Below, in pieces: positions 43,526 to 51,739 of a stretch of DNA of 64,000 bases (its first letter is position 1; each line of letters starts with the position of its first letter). Both the position numbers and the translations under genes were made by a program. The DNA is from an uncultured Salinimicrobium sp. (GTDB lineage: Bacteria; Bacteroidota; Bacteroidia; Flavobacteriales; Flavobacteriaceae). Where the stretch lies: contig CAMPKA010000005.1 in NCBI GenBank assembly GCA_946887075.1, forward strand, positions 62,001-126,000, in the 5' to 3' direction. Below the pieces are notes generated by a model. It had not been told where the DNA came from. It saw only the letters and a list, made by a program, of their open reading frames with translations, and made no database searches.

Positions 43526-44236
43526 TCAGGAATTTTTATGGCGTCTTTTTTTATCCCAGATGACAAAGGCGACAAAGAGTATTACGCTAATTGCCGATCC
43601 CCAGATCAGGCCGGTCTTGAGCCGCTCATAATTTTCTCCCAGAAAGGCTATCAGAAGAATAAGGGGAGTGATACCAAGCATAGTTGCCCCGATGAATCTC
43701 CAGTACCCCATCTTCAGGACTCCGCCGACAAAACTGATCGCATCATTCGAAAGGAAGGGGCTTAAACGCACCACGACTACCGTCCAAAACCCATAATCCG
43801 CTATAAAGGATCCTATCTTCTTGTAGGTCTTGTACCCGATCATCTTCTCCACGATTACCGGGCCAAAATATCGTCCGATGAAGTACCCGATACTGGAGGC
43901 AAGAAAAATAGCCACTAAAAGAATAAGACTGCCCCATAAGCCGCCGAATGCGACCACTGCCACTACCATTAGGATGGGGGTGGGAATCACGATCAGGAAC
44001 ATCTGGAGGATCATCACCAGGATGATCAGAGCGGGCCCGAACCACCCGAACTGGGCGACCCACTGCTCCGTCCTTTTCTGGTCTCCACTGGTCAATACAT
44101 TCCATGCTTTATCAAGGAATTCCTGAACCTGGGGGAAGAGAAAATAGCTCAGAAGGGCCAGTAAGATTATCCCCAGGGAAATATAAAGCGGCGCCTTGCT
44201 CTTTTTAACCGAAGGTGGGTTGATGGGATCCTCCAT
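43526..44236 (-). CDS. TVP38/TMEM64-type membrane protein (VTT domain)
   Basis: 236 residues with an N-terminal helix and about five further membrane segments. The VTT signature is visible: AVVAFGGLWGSLILLVAIFL, SSIGYFIGRYFG, then FWTVVVVRLSPFLSNDAISFVGGVLKMGYWRFI. VTT proteins include lipid scramblases (VMP1/TMEM41B type) and DedA transporters; the role in bacteria is not fully known. Three bases after the start of the next gene upstream on the same strand, so part of a two-gene unit with the SdiA-regulated-type protein. Confidence 0.9.
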   Translation of the reverse strand: MEDPINPPSVKKSKAPLYISLGIILLALLSYFLFPQVQEFLDKAWNVLTSGDQKRTEQWVAQFGWFGPALIILVMILQMFLIVIPTPILMVVAVVAFGGLWGSLILLVAIFLASSIGYFIGRYFGPVIVEKMIGYKTYKKIGSFIADYGFWTVVVVRLSPFLSNDAISFVGGVLKMGYWRFIGATMLGITPLILLIAFLGENYERLKTGLIWGSAISVILFVAFVIWDKKRRHKNS

Positions 44237-44239
44237 TCC

Positions 44240-45094
44240 TTAATCTTTGATCCTAACAAGGTGAAGCATCGCCGGCTTACCTTCGCTGGATATCAAAAGT
44301 TCTCCCTGATCACTGAAAGTCAGTCCCTCAGGCTGCGGAAATTTGGTTTCGTCCAGCAAATGGAGCTTTTCAGGCTTTCCTGCTGAATTAAAGACCAACA
44401 GGCGCGGCTGTTCCGCCTCCAGAAGATACACCTCTCCCGAAGGGGCGATTCCAATCTCCGAGGGGTAGAAAATTTCCTGTAAATCCTCCTGACGAATCTC
44501 GTCGAAAATGCTGTCCTGAAAGGTCATCTTGATCACGGGTTCCCGTGAAGATTTCATCGATTGCCTATCGACCGCGTAAATTCCTTTGTAGTCCTTGGAG
44601 ATCGGGTCATCTTCCTTCACGGCTACAAAGAACCTTCCGGATTTGCGGTCAAAAGCAAGCCCTTCAAGGTTGACCGAGGATCCGAGCTCAATGTCAAATT
44701 CCTCAACCTCTGGTTTTCCCAGGAAATCCCTGACGCGATAGATTATTCCATCGCTTTGCAATACGTAGGCGTCAGCTCCTACAACAGCGATCCCTTCATA
44801 GTCCCCCTGTCCTGCGAATTGGATATTCCTGACTACCTTGGAGGAATCCAGGTTATAGATGAAGATATTTCCGAGCTCATCCTGAATCCCGGCGATTTGG
44901 TTTTCTCCCAGGTGCGCGATTCCCGAAACCTCCGAGAGCTCCTTGGGAAGTTCCCAGGACTGTATGATCTCTATGTCCGGAGAAACCTCGGGCTGCAGAT
45001 CGATCTTTTCATTTCGTTCCATCAGGTAGATCAACAGAACAACCACCCCTACCAAACCTGCGGAGATCCCAAAAACAATTCTTCCAGTACCCAT
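44240..45094 (-). CDS. SdiA-regulated-domain protein (membrane-anchored beta-propeller)
   Basis: 284 residues. One N-terminal helix (GRIVFGISAGLVGVVVLLIYLM) anchors a repeat-rich domain: WELPKELSEVSGIAHLG, NIQFAGQGDYEGIAVVG, DIELGSSVNLEGLAFDR, YPSEIGIAPSGEVYLL, KFPQPEGLTFSDQGELLI. The repeated EG(I/L)A and SE(I/V) units mark the SdiA-regulated (PF06977) family, a phytase-like/NHL-type propeller. Function unknown; first gene of a pair with the VTT protein. Confidence 0.87.
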   Translation of the reverse strand: MGTGRIVFGISAGLVGVVVLLIYLMERNEKIDLQPEVSPDIEIIQSWELPKELSEVSGIAHLGENQIAGIQDELGNIFIYNLDSSKVVRNIQFAGQGDYEGIAVVGADAYVLQSDGIIYRVRDFLGKPEVEEFDIELGSSVNLEGLAFDRKSGRFFVAVKEDDPISKDYKGIYAVDRQSMKSSREPVIKMTFQDSIFDEIRQEDLQEIFYPSEIGIAPSGEVYLLEAEQPRLLVFNSAGKPEKLHLLDETKFPQPEGLTFSDQGELLISSEGKPAMLHLVRIKD

Positions 45095-45284
45095 GGGTTC
45101 AATTTTGATTTCAAGTTACTTATTTTGTCGTAACCCTGGCAGGTCTTAGATTTTTCTTTGGAAAAATTAAACAAGATTTAGCAGTTTGGCGCATGCTTGT
45201 AGATCTCCAGGTTTTCCTAAAATTTCTTAAATCCTATAATTATTTCCTACCAGTCTTCGTTTCTTTGGCACACACTTTTACCCT

Positions 45285-47573
45285 GTGATGCTGAAGAAAA
45301 TATCCCTGACCCCATTTCAGAAATGGGCCCTGATTGCGCTCCTCTCCGTCTTTGTCCTAAGCCTGTCTTTCTATATGAGCATTTATTGGGGGCTTTGGGG
45401 AGAAATTCCTTCGGAGAAGGAATTGGCGAATCTGAACCAAAACGAGGCCACGGAGGTCTTTTCCTCGGATGGCAGACTGATGGGGAAATACTACATCTTC
45501 GATCGGCAGCCTGTCCTATATGAAGAATTACCGCAACACCTGATCGATGCACTGATCGCCACAGAAGACGTTCGGTTTTATGAACATTCCGGGATTGACG
45601 GAAGGAGTCTGCTACGGGTATTCTTCAAGACCATCCTGCTCGGAGACAGATCTGCCGGAGGCGGGAGTACCATTACGCTCCAGCTTGCCAAGAACCTCTA
45701 CGGCCGGAAGGATTACGCCTTCATGGATATCGTGATCAATAAACTCCGGGAATCCATAATCGCGGAACGCCTGGAGGATATCTACTCAAAAAAAGAGATC
45801 CTGGGTCTTTACTTCAACACGGTGCCTTTCAGCGATAATACCTACGGGATCGAAAGCGCTGCGCGGAAATTTTATAACACGACAGCGGCTGATCTCAGTC
45901 TTTCACAGGCGGCAACCCTGGTGGGTACGCTCAAAGCCAACCATTACTACAACCCGAGGCTGTTTCCCAAAAGAAGCAGGCAAAGGCGAAATGTAGTGCT
46001 TGGCCAGATGAATAAATACGGGTATCTCTCCTCCGAGGATTTCCAGAGAACGAAAAAAAAGCCCATCGACCTGGACTACCGGTTTTTTGGCAATAACAGT
46101 GGGCTTGCCCCTTACTTCAGGTCTCACTTAAAGCAGGAGTTGCAGTCCCTGCTCGATACCATAGAAAATCCTCAGGGAGAACCCTACAACCTTTACCGTG
46201 ACGGGCTTCAGATACACACAACCATAGATTATGATATGCAGGAGCTTGCCGAGGAAGCAGTAGCCGAGCATATGGCAGGACTTCAGGAGCAATACGAAAA
46301 GGCTTGGGGAAATCGGGCTCCCTGGAAGCGGGAATCCATACTTCAGGCCGCTGTGGAACAGAGCGATGCCTATAAGAGGCTCTCCGCCCGGGGTTGGGAC
46401 AAAGACAAAATCATGGATTCCTTAAACACCAAAACAGAAATGGAGCTGTTTGACTGGGGGGAAAAACGCCTGATGGAAGCCAGCGTGGTGGACAGTATTC
46501 AGCACTACCTGAAGTTTCTCAACATCGGAATGGTCAATATCGATCCTCAGACTGGTGCGGTCCTCTCCTGGATCGGGGGGATCAACCATGAATACTTCAA
46601 ATACGATCATGTGGCGCAGAGCAGACGCCAGATCGGGTCTACCTTTAAACCGGTGGTCTACACGGCCGCGGTGGAGAACGGCATTGATCCCTGTACCTAC
46701 TATTCAGTTCGGGAGGTAACTTATGGAGGAGGATGGACTCCGTCCAACTCGGGCGAGCAGGAGGATCCCGCCATCAGGTATCCTATGAAAACTGCATTAA
46801 GCAGGTCAGTCAATACCATAGCTGTGAAGGTGCTGTTCGATGTGGGATTGCCAAACGTTCTGAATATGGCGTATCAGATGGGATTCCCTGAGGACATTCC
46901 GCAGTACCCGTCGATTGCCCTGGGAACTGCCCAGGTCCGTGTGGCTGATCTGGCCGGCTCCTACGCCAGTTTTGTCAATGACGGGAAACCTGTTAGTCCC
47001 TATTATATCACAAGGATAGCTGATAAATATGGAAATACGCTGCTCGAGTTTTCTCCGCCAGAACAGGCGCCGAGAGCTTTTTCCAAAACCACCCGGCAGG
47101 TGATGATCCAAATGATGAAGGAAACCGTCAGCAGTGGTACTGCTGCCCGATTGCGGTACAAGTACGGTCTGGACAATGACCTGGCGGGAAAAACAGGGAC
47201 CACGCAGGACAACCGGGACGGCTGGTTTGTCGGGATCATGCCTGAGCTGGTCTCGGTCACCTGGGTAGGTGCTGATAATCATCGGATAGGCTTTCCTTCT
47301 ACCTACATTGGTCAGGGTGCAAATTCCGCCTTGCCCGCCTTTGCCCTGTTGCTGCAGAAGATGAACGCAGATCCCCAATTTAAGCCCATTACTGATGGGA
47401 ATTTTGCTCCCCCTTCTCCCCTGGTCCAACAGATGCTGGATTGTCCCCCTGAAAAAAAGCTGGATTTCTTTGAACGTCTCTTCAACAAGAAACAAGGGCG
47501 CAGAACGAACCAGGAAGAGCGAAAAGGGCTGTTTAAAAAGATCAGGGGCTGGTTTTCCAAGAAGGACAGGTAG
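45285..47573 (+). CDS. Class A penicillin-binding protein (PBP1A-type)
   Basis: 762 residues. Short N-terminus, one membrane helix (ALIALLSVFVLSLSFYMSIYWGL), GT51 glycosyltransferase (catalytic Glu in ATEDVRFYEHSGIDGR; SAGGGSTITLQLAKNL), then transpeptidase with Ser452 in GSTFKPVVYTAA (SxxK), SVN at 508-510 and KTGTT from Lys636. Polymerises and cross-links peptidoglycan. Ends in a basic cytoplasm-like tail KKQGRRTNQEERKGLFKKIR. Three bases from the convergent helicase gene. Confidence 0.95.
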   Translation: MMLKKISLTPFQKWALIALLSVFVLSLSFYMSIYWGLWGEIPSEKELANLNQNEATEVFSSDGRLMGKYYIFDRQPVLYEELPQHLIDALIATEDVRFYEHSGIDGRSLLRVFFKTILLGDRSAGGGSTITLQLAKNLYGRKDYAFMDIVINKLRESIIAERLEDIYSKKEILGLYFNTVPFSDNTYGIESAARKFYNTTAADLSLSQAATLVGTLKANHYYNPRLFPKRSRQRRNVVLGQMNKYGYLSSEDFQRTKKKPIDLDYRFFGNNSGLAPYFRSHLKQELQSLLDTIENPQGEPYNLYRDGLQIHTTIDYDMQELAEEAVAEHMAGLQEQYEKAWGNRAPWKRESILQAAVEQSDAYKRLSARGWDKDKIMDSLNTKTEMELFDWGEKRLMEASVVDSIQHYLKFLNIGMVNIDPQTGAVLSWIGGINHEYFKYDHVAQSRRQIGSTFKPVVYTAAVENGIDPCTYYSVREVTYGGGWTPSNSGEQEDPAIRYPMKTALSRSVNTIAVKVLFDVGLPNVLNMAYQMGFPEDIPQYPSIALGTAQVRVADLAGSYASFVNDGKPVSPYYITRIADKYGNTLLEFSPPEQAPRAFSKTTRQVMIQMMKETVSSGTAARLRYKYGLDNDLAGKTGTTQDNRDGWFVGIMPELVSVTWVGADNHRIGFPSTYIGQGANSALPAFALLLQKMNADPQFKPITDGNFAPPSPLVQQMLDCPPEKKLDFFERLFNKKQGRRTNQEERKGLFKKIRGWFSKKDR

Positions 47574-47576
47574 GCA

Positions 47577-49091
47577 TCAGAAGCGTTGATTGATCCGTAA
47601 CCGGAGTTTCCTCATATAATCCTCCTTTAACCAGTCCCGGTAGTTTTTCGTGCTGTTGCTGATACAGTAGGAGTATCGCCGGATCCTGTAGGCGATATCC
47701 TCCTGTAGGTCCTTGGCCAAAAGACGCGCATCGAAAACATCCGCAGCGTTCTCCACGCACATCTGGGTGTGTTGTTCCAGGGAGCGCTCCAGGAGATCCT
47801 TCGATTTAAGTCCTTTTGAGATGATATCGTCGTACTCCGTCTCAACGTCGAAGCTGACATCAGGTGTTTTGGAGAATTTTCTTCTGATTTCGGGCGGCAT
47901 CTCATATTTAAAATTCTGCTCGATTTCCTCGTCACTGACCAGGCTTTCCAGGAAGAAATCAGGAGACCTGAAGATCTGCTTCCAATCAACAGGTGCGCTC
48001 CAGAGACCAAATCTTGCTGCATTGTTCCCGAGATCTATCACCGTAAATTCGTTCTTCCCCGGGAGGACCCTGGAACCCCTCCCGATCATCTGGTAATACA
48101 ACGTGAGGGATTTGGTCGCCCGATTAAGGATGATGCATTCCACAGTGGGTTCGTCAAATCCCGTTGTGAGAATACTCACTGAGGTCAGGACTGCATCGGG
48201 CTTATTTCGGAACCATTTGAGGATATCCTTGCGTTCCTGCTTGCTGGTCGTGTTGTCCAGGTGCCGTATCTCTATTCCGGCATTTCTGAAGGTTTCATAA
48301 ACCTCTTTCGAGGTATTGATCCCGTTGTTGAAAATCAGCGTTTTCTGCCCCTGGCATTTTTCCATATAAGCATCCAGCAGTTTCTCCTGCATGGAGAAAT
48401 TCGAATACAGCTCTTCCGAAGACTTCACCGTATAATCCCCATTAATCCCAACTTTTAGGGATGAAAGCCCCACATCATAACTATAGGTATTAGCCTTGGC
48501 TAAAAAGCCTTTGTTTATCAGGGTGCTGATGGAATCTCCCACGATGAGTTCCCGGTAATGGTCTTTCATCGGAAGTTTGATATTGGAACTCAAGGGAGTA
48601 GCTGTAACGCCCAGGATAAAGCATCGGTTAAAGAATTTGAAGAGCTTCCGAAAGGAATTGTAATGGGCCTCATCGATGATGACCATTCCAAGATTATCGA
48701 GTTCTACCTTTTCATCGTTTAGACGGTTGTTCAGGGTTTCCACCATGGCCACAAAACACATGTATTCATGTTGATCCGGGAGTTCCTTGATTTTACTGTT
48801 GATGATTTTGTTCCTTACCCCAAACCCAGTGAGCATCCGGGAAGTTTGTTTACAGAGTTCAATGCGGTGGGTCAGGATAAGCACCTTTTTTCCAGTACGC
48901 TGGATGTATTCGCGGACAATCTGGGAAAATATCACCGTTTTACCCCCACCTGTAGGAAGCTGGTACAGTAAATTATACCGCTCCGGGTGTTCCTCAAGCA
49001 CCCGAAAGATCTTCTGTATATCCTCCTGCTGGTAATCATATAATTCCTTATCGACCGTTTTTTCCTCAATTCCGAATGTTCCCTGCGCCAT
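47577..49091 (-). CDS. SF2 DEAD/DEAH-type helicase
   Basis: 504 residues from the ATG at 49091. The open frame extends to 49454 but would overlap the crp-type gene, and a full -33/-7 promoter lies at 49147-49117. Motifs: YQQEDIQKIF (Q-like), PTGGGKTVIFSQIV (I), THRIELCKQT (Ia), IIDEAHYN (II), GVTATPLSS (III), GFDEPTVECIIL (V), YYQMIGRGSRVLPGKNEF (VI). The layout matches RadD/ type III restriction-like ATP helicases, without a nuclease domain. No methylase or defence partner is adjacent, so repair or RNA work is more likely than defence. Confidence 0.9.
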   Translation of the reverse strand: MAQGTFGIEEKTVDKELYDYQQEDIQKIFRVLEEHPERYNLLYQLPTGGGKTVIFSQIVREYIQRTGKKVLILTHRIELCKQTSRMLTGFGVRNKIINSKIKELPDQHEYMCFVAMVETLNNRLNDEKVELDNLGMVIIDEAHYNSFRKLFKFFNRCFILGVTATPLSSNIKLPMKDHYRELIVGDSISTLINKGFLAKANTYSYDVGLSSLKVGINGDYTVKSSEELYSNFSMQEKLLDAYMEKCQGQKTLIFNNGINTSKEVYETFRNAGIEIRHLDNTTSKQERKDILKWFRNKPDAVLTSVSILTTGFDEPTVECIILNRATKSLTLYYQMIGRGSRVLPGKNEFTVIDLGNNAARFGLWSAPVDWKQIFRSPDFFLESLVSDEEIEQNFKYEMPPEIRRKFSKTPDVSFDVETEYDDIISKGLKSKDLLERSLEQHTQMCVENAADVFDARLLAKDLQEDIAYRIRRYSYCISNSTKNYRDWLKEDYMRKLRLRINQRF

Positions 49092-49116
49092 TTTCTTTGT
49101 TTCAGATGCAATTTTG

Positions 49117-49147
49117 CAAAAATAGCTGATTCTAAGGGTATACTCAA
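49117..49147 (-). promoter_or_regulatory. Promoter of the SF2 helicase
   Basis: On the minus strand TTG (49147-49145), 20 bases, TATTTTTG (49124-49117). It implies a start of transcription near 49111 and supports the ATG at 49091. Confidence 0.65.
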
Positions 49148-49182
49148 ATTTTTTGGTAGGGAAATACTTTCGAGTAAAATCC

Positions 49183-49195
49183 CGTCCGTCGGACG
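49183..49195. promoter_or_regulatory. Palindrome before the Crp/Fnr gene
   Basis: CGTCCG-T-CGGACG is an inverted repeat with a one-base centre, just upstream of the -7-like TATCTTAG at 49215-49222. It could be an operator for the regulator itself. Confidence 0.35.
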
Positions 49196-49280
49196 AGGTA
49201 CCAAAGGAAAGTTTTATCTTAGTGTGGAACCCACTTGCCTGCTTGAGAGCCCCCATGTCAGTTGTCCAAACCTGTACCTT

Positions 49281-50015
49281 ATGTTTCAAAGCGAATTCGA
49301 TCGCACGAAGTATTTGGGGGCGTTGTCCGAAAATCATCTCCTGAAGGATCTGGATCCGCAAAAACTCAACACTTTTCTGGGCGACCTCAAACTCGAGGTT
49401 TGGCCACGAAATACCTGTAGCCTGAACCGTCCCCTGATCGGTCGACATTTTCACTTTATCCTCTCTGGCCGTATGAAGCTGTACAAATACGACCCGAGGA
49501 CCGGTCGGGAATTCACGCTATTTCTTCTGGGAAAAAATGATGCTTTCGATATTCTCAATCTTTTTGATGGGATTGAGCATCAGGTATTTTATGAAGCCCT
49601 GGAAAGAGTTTATCTGCTATCCACACCAATGCCCCGGATGCGTTTTTGGATTCAGGAGTTTCCGGAGCTCAATCGGAACCTGATCCCGTATCTCAGTCTA
49701 CAGATCAGAACCCTCGAGGAATATGCCTCCAATATCACACTAATAGGTATTCAGGCTCGGCTTGCCCGTCTGATCCTGAGTCATCACAATCCTGAGACTG
49801 GGGAAGTGGAGATGATCAGGGACCTGACCCACGATGAGATCGCCAAACTGATCGGTTCCACCAGGGCTGTGATCAACAGGCATCTCCAGGTTTTTAAAAA
49901 TTCCGGCATTCTCAAATTTCATCGGCATAAAATAGAGATTATAGACAGGGCATTACTGCGTGAAAAGGCAGGTCTTTCGAAAAAGGATGAAAATTTAACT
50001 AGAGGTGATACTTAA
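49281..50015 (+). CDS. Crp/Fnr family transcriptional regulator
   Basis: 244 residues from the ATG at 49281; an in-frame GTG at 49224 would lie at the predicted start of transcription and is less likely. N-terminal cyclic-nucleotide-type domain (LIGRHFHFILSGRMKLYKYD, GREFTLFLLGKNDAFDILN), then a long dimer helix and a C-terminal HTH_Crp (RDLTHDEIAKLIGSTRAVINRHLQVFKNSGILKF). No Fnr-type Cys cluster is seen, and the phosphate-binding RAxS motif of true CRP is not obvious, so the effector is unknown. Divergent from the helicase. Confidence 0.88.
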   Translation: MFQSEFDRTKYLGALSENHLLKDLDPQKLNTFLGDLKLEVWPRNTCSLNRPLIGRHFHFILSGRMKLYKYDPRTGREFTLFLLGKNDAFDILNLFDGIEHQVFYEALERVYLLSTPMPRMRFWIQEFPELNRNLIPYLSLQIRTLEEYASNITLIGIQARLARLILSHHNPETGEVEMIRDLTHDEIAKLIGSTRAVINRHLQVFKNSGILKFHRHKIEIIDRALLREKAGLSKKDENLTRGDT

Positions 50016-50078
50016 GTAGCTATTTATCCGTAGGGGGTGATTTACCTTGGTCCTTATTAATCTTAATACCGATGCATT

Positions 50079-50624
50079 ATGAAAAAAGTATTTTTATTCG
50101 TGCTGATGCTGGGCACTGTTCTGCAGGGCTATTCACAGATCGTGCTGAGAGAGGCTAAAGTGGTTTATGTCCCCGAAAAGATGAAGGTAGATCCCATAAA
50201 GAATTCCCTTACTCTTGAAGTTAATGAAAAGTTTGCAGGCGAATTTCAGGAGGATGCCCTGGAATTTCTGCGAAAGAATTTCGATCCGGTCAAGCTTGCT
50301 GCGGATAACCGGGATAAAAAATTTGACAGGTATGAAGTCACTTTTAAGAGTGACAAGGGGCTTCTGATGGCCAGTTTTGACCGTGATGGAAATCTGATTT
50401 CGAGCTTTCAAAAATTCAAAGGTGTCGGTCTTCCCCCAGAGGTAAGATCGGATCTATATGCAAGGTACGGGAAAACTGAACTTCTTAAGACCAAGTATAT
50501 AGCCACTTCGAAGTCATGGAACCTGGACGGGGAATTCTATCGTCTCAAGATCCGAAGTGCCAATGGAGTCGACAGGTTGAAGATGTACAAGAAAGCCGGC
50601 CAGTCCCGCTTTGCCTCCATGTAG
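50079..50624 (+). CDS. Secreted protein of unknown function (flavobacterial type)
   Basis: 181 residues with signal peptide MKKVFLFVLMLGTVLQGYSQ. The mature part has a PepSY-like outline: ANFASFDRDGNLISSFQKFKGV-type strand (here LLMASFDRDGNLISSFQKF) followed by LPPEVRSDLYARYGKTELLK, and a YRLKIRSANGVDRLKMYKK end. That resembles periplasmic beta proteins of the PepSY/DUF2874 sort, but I would not assign it. 63 bases after the Crp/Fnr gene, with a TACCTTGG box between, so it may be separately transcribed. Confidence 0.75.
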   Translation: MKKVFLFVLMLGTVLQGYSQIVLREAKVVYVPEKMKVDPIKNSLTLEVNEKFAGEFQEDALEFLRKNFDPVKLAADNRDKKFDRYEVTFKSDKGLLMASFDRDGNLISSFQKFKGVGLPPEVRSDLYARYGKTELLKTKYIATSKSWNLDGEFYRLKIRSANGVDRLKMYKKAGQSRFASM

Positions 50625-50773
50625 GGGTCTCCAGAGCCGCTATCCATACCAGCTGTTTAATAATTCTCCGCCTAAATTCTGGAAATTTTAACTATCAAAG
50701 AAGCGTTAAAGGGTAAATATCTTACCCCCAGGTAATTGTACTTTTAAAATAGTAATCAAAAAAACTTATTACC

Positions 50774-50872
50774 ATGGCAGAACAAGGAAAAAATCAGAAC
50801 CAAAAGAAAGAATCAGCTGGAAAAAAAGATCAAAGACAACAGGACAGGAAATCTTCCGGTACCAAGAAGTAA
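50774..50872 (+). CDS. Small hydrophilic protein, 32 residues
   Basis: ATG at 50774, TAA at 50870-50872. The sequence is nearly all Lys, Gln, Asp, Ser and Gly (starts MAEQGKNQNQKKESAGKK, ends SGTKK), predicted disordered, no membrane part. An A-rich stretch precedes the start, as usual for Bacteroidetes translation signals, and a clear terminator follows 34 bases later. Similar Lys/Gln-rich micro-proteins are seen in flavobacterial genomes but have no assigned role. Confidence 0.6.
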   Translation: MAEQGKNQNQKKESAGKKDQRQQDRKSSGTKK

Positions 50873-50905
50873 TTGATCAATCCGTACATACTAGCATGTT
50901 TTCAG

Positions 50906-50928
50906 GCCACCTCCCAAGGGTGGCTTTC
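50906..50928 (+). terminator. Intrinsic terminator after the 32-residue gene
   Basis: GCCACC (50906-50911) pairs with GGTGGC (50919-50924) around a 7-base loop and is followed by TTTCT. Confidence 0.65.
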
Positions 50929-51012
50929 TACTGATAAAAGGGTATGGGACTCGTGGGACTCTGGAAGGACCTGCGGTTAGCGGGAATTTAACCAAACATT
51001 AGTAAAGGCTTG

Positions 51013-51043
51013 TTGGTGAGGCCTCACCAGGATCGTAATTTTG
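51013..51043 (+). promoter_or_regulatory. Promoter with internal 16-bp palindrome
   Basis: TTG (51013-51015), 20 bases, TAATTTTG (51036-51043) fits the Bacteroidetes pattern exactly. Between them lies the perfect palindrome TGGTGAGGCCTCACCA (51014-51029). A protein bound there would block the polymerase, so this is a strong repressor-operator candidate. Confidence 0.7.
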
Positions 51044-51061
51044 GCTTTAAAACGATCTGAA

Positions 51062-51739
51062 ATGAAAATACTGATGGTACTTACCTCCCACGGGAAACTG
51101 GGGGAAACGGATAAAAGGACTGGTTTCTGGCTTGAGGAATTTGCAGCACCCTATTACGCCTTTACAGATGCGGGGGCTGTTGTGACCCTTGCCTCCCCTA
51201 AAGGAGGGCAACCTCCGGTGGATCCTATGAGTACTGCAGAGGAAGCTGCTACCGAAGCCACAAGGCGATACGAAATGGATTCTGACCTGCAGCAAAAACT
51301 GCATAACACCAAAAAACTTCAGTTTGTCACCGCCGATGATTACGATGCTGTATTTTTCCCTGGAGGTCATGGACCTCTATGGGACCTGGCAAATGATCTT
51401 GATGCCATTGGTCTGATCGAAACTTTCTGGGAGCAGGGAAAACCAATTGCACTCGTTTGCCACGGTCTTGCTGCGCTGGCCAATGTAGAAGTGGATGAAA
51501 AGCCATTGGTCAGAGGTAGAAATGTGACCGGTTTTGCCAATACGGAAGAGGAGGCTGTGGGAATGACCGAGCTGGTTCCTTTTCTTATCCAGGACAAGAT
51601 GAACCAGTTGGGTGCCAACTATAGTAAGGGTGATGACTGGTCCCCATATGTCAAGGTAGACGGAAATCTTATTACGGGACAAAATCCTGCTTCCTCTGGT
51701 CCCGCAGCTCAGGAACTCCTCAAAAAATTACCGGGTTAA
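51062..51739 (+). CDS. DJ-1/PfpI-type class I glutamine amidotransferase-like protein
   Basis: 225 residues from the ATG at 51062, 19 bases after the promoter; an upstream in-frame start at 51041 lies inside the -7 box. Larger DJ-1 subfamily (Hsp31/YDR533C-like): LTSHGKLGETDKRTGFWLEEF with the conserved Glu26, FFPGGHGPLWDL, and nucleophile elbow ALVCHGLAAL (Cys133, then His). Such proteins have methylglyoxal-glyoxalase or chaperone/deglycase activity. The next gene starts on the base after the stop, so the two form an operon. Confidence 0.9.
   Translation: MKILMVLTSHGKLGETDKRTGFWLEEFAAPYYAFTDAGAVVTLASPKGGQPPVDPMSTAEEAATEATRRYEMDSDLQQKLHNTKKLQFVTADDYDAVFFPGGHGPLWDLANDLDAIGLIETFWEQGKPIALVCHGLAALANVEVDEKPLVRGRNVTGFANTEEEAVGMTELVPFLIQDKMNQLGANYSKGDDWSPYVKVDGNLITGQNPASSGPAAQELLKKLPG

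Noticed and set aside
47577..49091. SF2 helicase as part of a restriction or defence system
   Set aside because: No methylase, nuclease or other defence gene is adjacent; neighbours are a PBP and a Crp/Fnr regulator.
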